Positions 6,847-13,487 of a DNA stretch of 14,378 bases are shown one piece after another. The translations under genes were made by a program, and so were the position numbers. The stretch's first letter is position 1. Each line of letters begins with the position of its first letter. Origin of the DNA: Gammaproteobacteria bacterium (GTDB lineage Bacteria; Pseudomonadota; Gammaproteobacteria; GRL18); the NCBI GenBank assembly GCA_023144715.1, contig JAGLFC010000029.1, positions 1 to 14,378 on the forward strand, read 5' to 3'. Below the pieces are notes generated by a model. That model was given only the letters and a program-made list of their open reading frames with translations, had not been told where the DNA came from and searched no databases.

Positions 6847-8151
6847 TTAAGATAAACTTTTTGCAAAAGCATCCAAAAAATCAATTTGTATTTCTGATTG
6901 AACCCAACGCGGTTCGGTACGGCGTGCGGTTTCAAGTGCATCAAAGGCGCTATAACCTTGCCAAATTAATTGTATTGCTAACATCGTTCCAGTACGCCCC
7001 ATACCTGCCTTACAATGATAAGCAATACTTTCCCCTTGTTCAATGAGGTGTTCTACTTGAATACACAATTTTTTAGCATCTTCAATACTCGGTACATTCA
7101 TATCAACAATGGGAAATGAAATACCTTTAATATTAAAGGGTAATAAATCTTCTTGGGCAATAGGTATTTGTGTTAAAGAAATCAGTATACTGACCCCCAC
7201 ACGCTGTAATGCGCCAAGATCGTACTCAAGATCGGTTACAATACCCGGTCTTGGTGTACCTGCTAAGACACCTTTTTGTAACCATAAAAAATTTCTAGGA
7301 CCAAAGGCATCGCTTTTATATTCTCTTGCTGCTCTAGGTAGTTGGGGACGCTGTTTAACAATTTCCAGAGCTTCTTCTGAAAGATAGTCATCAGGTGTAT
7401 CAGGTGAAGGTACTGAGCAAGAACCACTGTCTACATAATCTTGTACGACTTTATTTTCAGGCTCATTAAAAAATGTTTGGGTATTTTGAGTTTCATGAAT
7501 CCACCCTCCCGCCAGTAGGGTGCTAATACCACCAAGTGTACGTGCATGAATTTTATTATGCACCACGACCACAATTGCTCTGCGTTTTCCTTCTTCTAAT
7601 AAATATTGTAGTATCGGATCACTTTCTTCATCGGATAGCCCTGCTGTAGGCTCGTCTACAAATAAAAGTTTTGGATTGGATGCCACACTCCGTAAAATAG
7701 CTAAATGCCGTTGTGTACCGCTTGGTAACTGAATAGCCTTAACAGAGAGTTGATCAATCAGATGATCAAGATGAGCTATTTTTAAAAGTCTTTGTACCAC
7801 GTCTCGTTGTTGTGAGAGATCCAGACTAGAGCGTTCGGGTAAGGCATGGATTACATTTTCATGCACTGTAGACATCATTAACTTTGCTTTTTGTTCCACC
7901 AGAACAGGCATTTCACCACCTTGCCCTATGGGCATACCTACAAAAGTAGCATCACCCCATACTCGTAAAGAAGGATTGGCATTATTATAACCTGCCAGTG
8001 TTCTTAATAAGGTTGATTTCCCTGTTCCTGAAGGCCCTAATAAGACCACAATGCCTCGTTCAGGGACATCAAGGTTGACCGCACTTAAAATAATACGTTC
8101 ACCAAAGGCAACGCCATAATCCTTTAATTCTAAAATAGCTGAATCTGACAT
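6847..8151 (-). CDS. PstB-like ABC ATPase fused to a DUSP23-like phosphatase
   Basis: This 434-residue protein joins two enzymes. Residues 1-245 are an ABC nucleotide-binding domain: Walker A GPSGTGKST (39-47), Q-loop Gln87, a degenerate signature LPSGTQ (142-147) in place of LSGGQ, Walker B LLFVDE (162-167) and switch His198. The FFNEPENKVVQDYV end resembles the tail of PstB-type ATPases. Residues about 283-434 are a cysteine phosphatase: GPRNFLWLQKGVLAGTPRPG (284-303) is like the start of DUSP23/VHZ proteins, Asp350 is a candidate general acid, and HCKAGMGRTG (379-388) is the complete active-site loop with Cys380 and Arg386. No membrane segments are present and no permease gene is nearby, so a transport role is doubtful. 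It follows the first Roadblock gene by 18 bases with an AGGA site. The substrates of both halves are unknown. Confidence 0.92.
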   Translation of the reverse strand: MSDSAILELKDYGVAFGERIILSAVNLDVPERGIVVLLGPSGTGKSTLLRTLAGYNNANPSLRVWGDATFVGMPIGQGGEMPVLVEQKAKLMMSTVHENVIHALPERSSLDLSQQRDVVQRLLKIAHLDHLIDQLSVKAIQLPSGTQRHLAILRSVASNPKLLFVDEPTAGLSDEESDPILQYLLEEGKRRAIVVVVHNKIHARTLGGISTLLAGGWIHETQNTQTFFNEPENKVVQDYVDSGSCSVPSPDTPDDYLSEEALEIVKQRPQLPRAAREYKSDAFGPRNFLWLQKGVLAGTPRPGIVTDLEYDLGALQRVGVSILISLTQIPIAQEDLLPFNIKGISFPIVDMNVPSIEDAKKLCIQVEHLIEQGESIAYHCKAGMGRTGTMLAIQLIWQGYSAFDALETARRTEPRWVQSEIQIDFLDAFAKSLS

Positions 8152-8169
8152 ATAAAAAGTTTTTCCTAA

Positions 8170-8553
8170 TTATGGTGTGAACATGAGGGATAGGACTTTA
8201 GCCGATTTTTTTGACTCTATAAGACACAGCCCTAAATTTATTTTAGGTGCAGCAGATACTGCCAAGACATGTGTTTTTCCAATATGCACTAATAATAATA
8301 AGCCATCTTTACCATGCAGCAAGACTTGTTTAAGACGACCCAATTGTAGCTCATTGGCAGTCGTATCCGATAATCCCAATAATGCGGCACACATAGCACT
8401 GAGTTGATCGGCATCGACATGATCACCCAGTATAGCCGCGGTACTCAGACCATCACGAGAAATCACTGCTGAGGCTTCTATGCCCGGTACTCGGCTGACA
8501 ATATCTCTAAGCACGGAACGAATTTTACTCTGCATTTTATCATCTATAATCAC
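8170..8553 (-). CDS. Roadblock/LC7 domain protein, GTG start
   Basis: This small soluble protein carries a recognisable Roadblock/LC7 domain: VPGIEASAVISRDGLSTAAI (22-41), then a helix through DQLSAMCAALLGLSD, strands LKQVLLHGKDGLLLLVHIG, and HVLAVSAAPKINLGLCLIE. Such domains dimerise and commonly partner Ras-like GTPases. I place the start at the GTG at 8551-8553 because TAAGAGGG (8563-8570) precedes it by 9 bases; this gives 127 residues. An ATG at 8586 would add 11 residues of poor character (VNCLRGC) and has no such site. It is the first gene of the signalling cluster, 98 bases after the miaA stop, and is followed after 18 bases by the ABC-phosphatase gene, so the two are probably co-transcribed. 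Confidence 0.87.
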   Translation of the reverse strand: MIIDDKMQSKIRSVLRDIVSRVPGIEASAVISRDGLSTAAILGDHVDADQLSAMCAALLGLSDTTANELQLGRLKQVLLHGKDGLLLLVHIGKTHVLAVSAAPKINLGLCLIESKKSAKVLSLMFTP

Positions 8554-8562
8554 TTTTACACA

Positions 8563-8570
8563 CCCTCTTA
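8563..8570 (-). promoter_or_regulatory. Ribosome binding site deciding the GTG start
   Basis: The minus strand reads TAAGAGGG, nine bases before GTG at 8551-8553. It favours the GTG start over the upstream ATG at 8586. The remaining gap up to 8651 is AT-rich and holds a TATAAA at 8598-8603 with no good -35; no terminator for miaA is visible. Confidence 0.55.
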
Positions 8571-8651
8571 GGCAATTTACAATCAATACATAATCTATTT
8601 ATAAGTCTTATAATATCAGTATTGTCTCTTTTTGACATAATGATAAATGCT

Positions 8652-9593
8652 TTATTTTAAAATAGGCTTTAAGAACACAAGGGCTTGTTGTAAAGGATTA
8701 TCAGATTCTGTGTCAATCCAATAGGCCTCTTCTTCACGCCGTAGCCATGTCATTTGACGTTTAGCAAATTGACGGGTAATGGTAATACCACGTTCAACCA
8801 TTTGTTTTTTATTCATTTTACCTTCAAGGTATTCCCACACTTGTCGATAGCCTACTGCTCGCATAGAGGCTAACGATAAATTAAGATCCTCTCGTTTAAA
8901 AAAGCCTTCAACTTCCTCAATAAATCCTTGCTCAATCATTTGCTCAAAACGAGTGGCAATACGTTGTCGTAAAAAATCTCTTGAGTCAGGAGCGATAATA
9001 ATTTTATGAGTCTTCCACGGCAATGCTTCAGCCTTATTTTCTTGCTGTAATTGTGTCATAGTTTTGCCTGAAATCTCATAAACTTCTAAAGCTCGTTGGA
9101 CTCTTTGTGGATCATTGGGATGAATTTTTTGAGCCGCATCAGGATCAATAGACATTAGTTTTTCGTGCATAAAAACAGTACCTTGCTGTTCCGTTTCTAA
9201 TGCTAATTTTTGACGCACAATAGGATCAGATGAAGGCAAATCAGATAAGCCATACAACAAGCTTCTATGGTATAGCATCGTACCTCCTACTAATAAAGGA
9301 ATTTTATTACGTTGATGAATATCATCCATAATACGTAAAGCATCTTCTCTAAAAGCAGCCGTTGAATAACTTTGCACAGGATCAAATAGATCAATTAAAT
9401 GATGCGGTGCAATCGCCAATTCTTCTTTATTTGGCTTGGCGGTTCCTATATCCATACCCTTATAGACCAAAGCCGAATCAACACTAATAATTTCAAATGG
9501 AAAGTGTTTCACTAAATCAATTGCTAAGGCTGTTTTTCCTGAGGCAGTCGGTCCCATAATAAAAACAGCTGAGGGTTGTTGTTGTGTATTCAT
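8652..9593 (-). CDS. miaA: tRNA dimethylallyltransferase
   Basis: MiaA transfers a dimethylallyl group from DMAPP to N6 of A37 in tRNAs that read codons starting with U, the first step to ms2i6A. At 313 residues it is full length. Landmarks are the P-loop GPTASGKT (14-21), DSALVYKGMDIGTAKP (39-54) with the catalytic Asp39, IAPHHLIDLFDP (61-72), LVGGTMLYHRSLLYGLS (101-117) and MRAVGYRQVWEYL in the C-terminal part, followed by a basic stretch for tRNA binding. It starts 9 bases after the mutL stop behind a purine-rich AAGAAAAA, so it is probably translated with mutL. It closes the tsaE-amiB-mutL-miaA block. In many relatives hfq follows; here a Roadblock gene follows instead. Confidence 0.97.
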   Translation of the reverse strand: MNTQQQPSAVFIMGPTASGKTALAIDLVKHFPFEIISVDSALVYKGMDIGTAKPNKEELAIAPHHLIDLFDPVQSYSTAAFREDALRIMDDIHQRNKIPLLVGGTMLYHRSLLYGLSDLPSSDPIVRQKLALETEQQGTVFMHEKLMSIDPDAAQKIHPNDPQRVQRALEVYEISGKTMTQLQQENKAEALPWKTHKIIIAPDSRDFLRQRIATRFEQMIEQGFIEEVEGFFKREDLNLSLASMRAVGYRQVWEYLEGKMNKKQMVERGITITRQFAKRQMTWLRREEEAYWIDTESDNPLQQALVFLKPILK

Positions 9594-9602
9594 TTTTTCT
9601 TA

Positions 9603-11369
9603 TTAATCCAAAAATGTATTAAGGCTTGATTCATCCATTATTTTCCATATCCGTGGTCGGTATTGTGATACCTTTTCAAAACCTTGTTGATCAATTTGTT
9701 GTGTTAATAAGCTCAATAATAAGGTTTGCTCGGATACCATGAGTATTTTAGAATAGATAGCATTCACTAACGCAGTCATTATATCTACTTCACATAAATC
9801 TTTTTTATCTTTCATTATTCCTAAAAGAGAACGGATAAGGAGAGTGGTATTAATTTTACAACTAGGAATCTTATAGAGAGAGGGTAAACTTCTCACCATA
9901 ATAGAATCTTCTCCTAATTGATCCAATTCAAGTCCCCATTGCTTTAATTTTGATTGATACGTTAAAATTAAAGTGATATGTTGACTCGTATCGCTGACTG
10001 TTTCAGGGATCAATAAAGAATGGCTTTGACCACTTTGAAATAATTGTTTCAGCAAAAATTGTTGTGTCCGTATGACATTAATAATAAAAATTTGTGTATT
10101 TTTTTCATTATTAATGACTTGACTCATAACATAATTTGGGATCATGCAACCCAAAGATGTACCAAAACATAAACTCTGTTTCACTTGAGGGCTTGTGAAT
10201 GGTTCAGCTACTTGATATTGATTGATTTTTTTTTGAGGATAATAATGATGATCATTCACCAAGGGTTGATGGCTATTATTGTGTGGCTGTTGTTCATGAC
10301 TCTTCATCACGCTTGACTGATCATTAGAGGATACTTGCTCTGAAAAAAGTGCTTCTTTGAGTCCACTATAAATAAAATCATGCACCAAACGAGTTTGTCT
10401 AAAACGTACTTCATGTTTTGTAGGATGAACATTGACATCCACTTGTTGTGGATCAATTTCCAAATAAAGTAAATAAGCTGAATAAGACTCGTCGGGTAAA
10501 CATTCTTGATAAGCCTGACGTAAAGCATGATAAATCAGTTTATCTTTAATATAACGCCCATTCACATAAAAAAATTGCCAATCGGATTGTTTTCTATGCC
10601 ATTGTGGCTGACTGATCCAGCCCCATAAACGGATTTCACCCATATCACTCAAATGCTTTGCAGAAAAATCAACTGTCTTTGCATTATCTATAAAATCGGC
10701 TGAAAATAATGTGCTAATACGTTGTAATCTTGCCTTTTCAGTCACCGCTTTAGGTAAATTTTTTAGTAATTTTTTATTATGAGTCAGTTTAAATCCAATT
10801 TCAAATTGACTCAATGCAATACGTTTTATAATATCATCAATATGCTTAAATTCGGTTTTAACGGTACGCATAAATTTACGCCGTGCAGGCGTATTAAAAA
10901 ACAAATCACGCACTTCAAGCGTTGTGCCTTGTGGGTGAGCAGTAGGCTCTGGCAGAGCATAATAATCTGTAAAATCATTATCAGTGCCTGTATTTATTTT
11001 CCACGCATGATCATTATTTATGAGTTTACTTTTAAGGGAAAGCCTAGACACTGCACTGATACTTGCCAGAGCTTCACCACGAAATCCTAAACTCATCATC
11101 TGTTCTAGTTCATTCAGTGTGGTGAGTTTACTGGTTGCATGACGGGTGACGGCTAATGCCAGATCATCTTTATTGATACCTTCACCATTATCAATAATAC
11201 GAATCAATGCACGTCCACCTTCTTCAATATCAATTTGAATTTGGTTACTGTGGGCATCAATAGCATTTTCCAAACCTTCTTTTACCACTGAAGAAGGTCT
11301 TTCAACCACTTCCCCAGCAGCAATTTGATTGGCAAGCTGTAAACTAAGAGGTTTAATACGTGAACTCAC
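9603..11369 (-). CDS. mutL: DNA mismatch repair protein MutL
   Basis: MutL is the ATP-driven link between MutS and downstream repair enzymes. The N-terminal GHKL ATPase is clear: LANQIAAGEVVERPSSVVKE (12-31) with catalytic Glu31, ENAIDA, DNGEGI (60-65), and the ATP lid GFRGEALASISAVSRL (95-110). FFNTPARRKF and VDVNVHPTKHEVRF mark the second domain. The variable linker is about 70 residues and polar. The C-terminal dimerisation domain starts near FGTSLGCMIPNY and lacks the DQHA(x)2E(x)4E endonuclease motif; the equivalent place reads RTQQFLLKQLF. This is therefore an E. coli-type, non-nicking MutL. The total of 588 residues is normal. The start is a GTG at 11367-11369, supported by AGGAG 8 bases upstream. 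It lies 64 bases after amiB and 9 before miaA. Confidence 0.97.
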   Translation of the reverse strand: MSSRIKPLSLQLANQIAAGEVVERPSSVVKEGLENAIDAHSNQIQIDIEEGGRALIRIIDNGEGINKDDLALAVTRHATSKLTTLNELEQMMSLGFRGEALASISAVSRLSLKSKLINNDHAWKINTGTDNDFTDYYALPEPTAHPQGTTLEVRDLFFNTPARRKFMRTVKTEFKHIDDIIKRIALSQFEIGFKLTHNKKLLKNLPKAVTEKARLQRISTLFSADFIDNAKTVDFSAKHLSDMGEIRLWGWISQPQWHRKQSDWQFFYVNGRYIKDKLIYHALRQAYQECLPDESYSAYLLYLEIDPQQVDVNVHPTKHEVRFRQTRLVHDFIYSGLKEALFSEQVSSNDQSSVMKSHEQQPHNNSHQPLVNDHHYYPQKKINQYQVAEPFTSPQVKQSLCFGTSLGCMIPNYVMSQVINNEKNTQIFIINVIRTQQFLLKQLFQSGQSHSLLIPETVSDTSQHITLILTYQSKLKQWGLELDQLGEDSIMVRSLPSLYKIPSCKINTTLLIRSLLGIMKDKKDLCEVDIMTALVNAIYSKILMVSEQTLLLSLLTQQIDQQGFEKVSQYRPRIWKIMDESSLNTFLD

Positions 11370-11373
11370 GAGG

Positions 11374-11418
11374 CTGACTCCTAAAACAAAAATATTTCAG
11401 GAATTTTATGTGAGTCAG
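11374..11418 (-). promoter_or_regulatory. Inverted repeat covering the mutL ribosome binding site
   Basis: In the amiB-mutL gap the minus strand reads CTGACTC (11412-11418) and later GAGTCAG (11374-11380), a perfect 7-base inverted repeat enclosing 31 AT-rich bases. The second arm overlaps the mutL Shine-Dalgarno AGGAG (11378-11382). An added CCT at 11399-11401 could pair with part of the AGGA bases. Folding could limit mutL translation. No T run follows, so it is not a terminator. The stem is short for its loop and may be chance. Confidence 0.35.
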
Positions 11419-11433
11419 AAAAGATGTGCAAGC

Positions 11434-12831
11434 TTATGAACGTGGGATTCTGATCGTTTTACCGACATAAAGTCTATTATTTTTCATGCTATTATACTGT
11501 TTAAGTGAAGCCACACTGACGGCATAACGTCTTGAAATGGCCGATAGAGTATCACCCGGAGCGACTCTATGTCGTTTGTTGTTTTGATTCATTTGATGGT
11601 TATATTGATTGGATGCGGTCACAATGCTTTGTGATAATGGTTTGACCACAACATCTTTTGAATAAATGGTACCCAGCATAGGATATTGTTTAAAATAGCC
11701 ATTGACACCCTGTAAAATAGCGTGTGCAATTTTATTTTGATAACCAGATGTTTTCAGTAAGCGTTCTTCTTTTGGATTAGAAATAAACCCTGTTTCGATT
11801 AATAAAGAAGGAATATCAGGTGATTTTAAGACTGCAAATCCAGCACGTTCCACTTTTCTTTTATGGGTATCACCAATTTTAGATAATTCAGATATAACAC
11901 CAGAAGCCGCATTATTACTGGCATCAATACACGCTGTTTGTGAAAGATCTAATAGGACTCTTGCTAACATATCTCCTTTATCATCAAGACTCACTCCACC
12001 CATTAAATCGGCGTCATTTTCCTTTTTTGCTAACCATTTAGCCGCTTCGCTTGAAGCCCCTCTTGAAGAGAGAATAAAAACAGATGAACCATGCGCTTTA
12101 GGATTTTTAAAAGCATCTGCATGAATGGATATAAAAATATCAGCCCCTAAGCGACGTGCTTTTTTGGTACGCCCCCGTAAACTAATATAATAATCACCAT
12201 CACGAATCATAACCGCTCTCATACCGGGCTTATTATTGACTAATCTTTCTAGTTTACGTGCAATTTCTAATGATATTTTTTTTTCTTGCGTACCTTTAGG
12301 CCCTATGGCTCCCGGATCTTCACCCCCGTGACCCGCATCAATCGCCACAATGATGTCACGTTTTCGTGTTGAGTTAACACTTTTTATAATTTTAGCCATA
12401 CTGGTTTGACTGGTTTTTTTAATCTCATTCAAATCAATGACCAGTCGATAGCCATATTTTTTATTAGGTTTAAGTAAAAAACTTTGTGGCTTAATTTTAT
12501 ATTTTAATTCCATCACCAAACGCACTTTATTGCCTTTATCAATTGCTTGAATATTAGCGATGGCTCCTTTTTCATAACTCAGTTCAGCCACAGAACTTTT
12601 GAGTTTTATTTTATCAATGTCCAATACAAGACGTTCAGGATTTGATAAGTAATTTAAGCGATGATTAACTGATTTGGATAAATCAATGACAAGGCGAGTG
12701 GAATCAGGCGATGCCCACATCCGAAATCCATTAATTTTAGCACTCAGTGCCGTTGCGGTTTGTATACATAAAAAAAGAGTGACGACGACTATAATAAAAC
12801 GTTGAAAAACAAATCGTATTTTAAGGTTCAT
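11434..12831 (-). CDS. amiB: N-acetylmuramoyl-L-alanine amidase, AMIN-Amidase_3-LysM
   Basis: This periplasmic zinc amidase cuts the bond between MurNAc and the stem peptide and splits septal peptidoglycan during cell separation. The 465 residues read: signal peptide (RFIIVVVTLFLC core, probable cleavage after ATA at 26-28), an AMIN domain (about 32-135) that targets the septal wall, the Amidase_3 catalytic domain (about 160-380) and a LysM repeat (about 421-463, HRVAPGDTLSAISRRYAVSV). Zinc and catalytic residues are visible: His168 in DAGHGG, Glu183 in TQEKK, His237 in SIHAD and Glu346 in LIETGF. The segment about 258-330, with KKENDADLMGGV, corresponds to the inhibitory helix region relieved by EnvC/NlpD activators in enterobacteria. 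The ATG overlaps the tsaE TGA as ATGA, implying coupling. The locus and the LysM domain support amiB over amiA or amiC. Confidence 0.95.
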   Translation of the reverse strand: MNLKIRFVFQRFIIVVVTLFLCIQTATALSAKINGFRMWASPDSTRLVIDLSKSVNHRLNYLSNPERLVLDIDKIKLKSSVAELSYEKGAIANIQAIDKGNKVRLVMELKYKIKPQSFLLKPNKKYGYRLVIDLNEIKKTSQTSMAKIIKSVNSTRKRDIIVAIDAGHGGEDPGAIGPKGTQEKKISLEIARKLERLVNNKPGMRAVMIRDGDYYISLRGRTKKARRLGADIFISIHADAFKNPKAHGSSVFILSSRGASSEAAKWLAKKENDADLMGGVSLDDKGDMLARVLLDLSQTACIDASNNAASGVISELSKIGDTHKRKVERAGFAVLKSPDIPSLLIETGFISNPKEERLLKTSGYQNKIAHAILQGVNGYFKQYPMLGTIYSKDVVVKPLSQSIVTASNQYNHQMNQNNKRHRVAPGDTLSAISRRYAVSVASLKQYNSMKNNRLYVGKTIRIPRS

Positions 12832-13445
12832 TGCTTGCTACTTTCTATTAAATTAAAAATCATTTTTGTCCCTGCATCTGATTGGGAAAATAGGTCAATT
12901 ATTCGCCCCAATTGCCCTGAATTTTGGTACGTGATATTAATAGTAAGATCAGCTTTTGGTAAAATACCTTGTCCCTTTTCTGGCCATTCAATCAATACAA
13001 TAGAGGAGCCATCTAGGTAATCTCTAATACCCATATATTCTAGTTCTTCCGGGTCTTCAAGACGATAGAGGTCAAAATGATAAATAATGATTTTATTATT
13101 GATCACTTCTGTTCGCCTTTTATTGCTTAGACGTTTATCATTACTATTAGGTTTAACATTAACTTCTAAGCTATTGTAATCATAAAACATATTATTATCA
13201 AGAGAATAAGACTCAACAAGGGTAAAAGTAGGACTTTTTACAGCACCTTGATGCCCCAAGGCTCTTAACATACCTCGCACTAAAGTTGTTTTTCCTGCCC
13301 CTAAATCACCCTTTAGATAGATAACATTTCCTAAAGTGAGCCATTTTACCAAAGAAACTGAAAAATCCATCATCTCCTGTTCATCTTTTATTTGCATTTG
13401 ATAGGGTAAATTATGCTTGGGTCGTTTATTATAGTTGTCTGACAT
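12828..13445 (-). CDS. tsaE: tRNA threonylcarbamoyladenosine biosynthesis ATPase TsaE
   Basis: TsaE is the small ATPase that works with TsaB and TsaD to make t6A37 in tRNAs reading ANN codons. Landmarks: P-loop GDLGAGKTTLVRGML (46-60), SPTFTLVESY (71-80), HFDLYRLEDPEELEYMGIRD (123-142) and LIEWPEKG (151-158). At 205 residues it is about 50 longer than the usual 150-160. Most of the excess is a polar insertion at about 83-118 (NMFYDYNSLEV...NKRRTEVINNK) between SYSLDN and IIYHFDLY, where family members run straight on; a somewhat long N-terminus adds the rest. The reading frame is intact and the catalytic motifs are kept, so it should be active. It is the first gene of the minus-strand operon, divergent from queG with 42 bases between them. 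Confidence 0.95.
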   Translation of the reverse strand: MSDNYNKRPKHNLPYQMQIKDEQEMMDFSVSLVKWLTLGNVIYLKGDLGAGKTTLVRGMLRALGHQGAVKSPTFTLVESYSLDNNMFYDYNSLEVNVKPNSNDKRLSNKRRTEVINNKIIIYHFDLYRLEDPEELEYMGIRDYLDGSSIVLIEWPEKGQGILPKADLTINITYQNSGQLGRIIDLFSQSDAGTKMIFNLIESSKQ

Positions 13446-13487
13446 GAACCTATTAACCGATTTAACTTAAAAAAACTATTGTATTGA
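13446..13487. other. Short divergent promoter region, tsaE/queG
   Basis: These 42 AT-rich bases separate two divergent genes. A TACAAT lies on the minus strand (complement at 13478-13483) and could be the tsaE -10, but its -35 would fall inside queG and is not convincing. On the plus strand TATTGT at 13477-13482 would start transcription at the queG ATG. Promoters must overlap the coding ends of both genes or lie further away. Confidence 0.3.

Noticed and set aside
6847..8151. The ABC domain as part of a phosphate importer (pstSCAB), given its PstB-like tail.
   Set aside because: No permease or binding protein is nearby, the signature motif is degenerate and the C-terminus is a phosphatase, so a transport call is not supported.
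8554..8586. ATG at 8586 as start of the first Roadblock gene.
   Set aside because: It has no ribosome binding site, whereas the GTG at 8551-8553 has TAAGAGGG at a suitable distance and begins just before the conserved domain.
8632..8658. A perfect TTGACA on the plus strand at 8632-8637 with TATTTT 15 bases on.
   Set aside because: The spacer is short, the -10 is poor and no plus-strand gene follows; it would only make RNA antisense to miaA.
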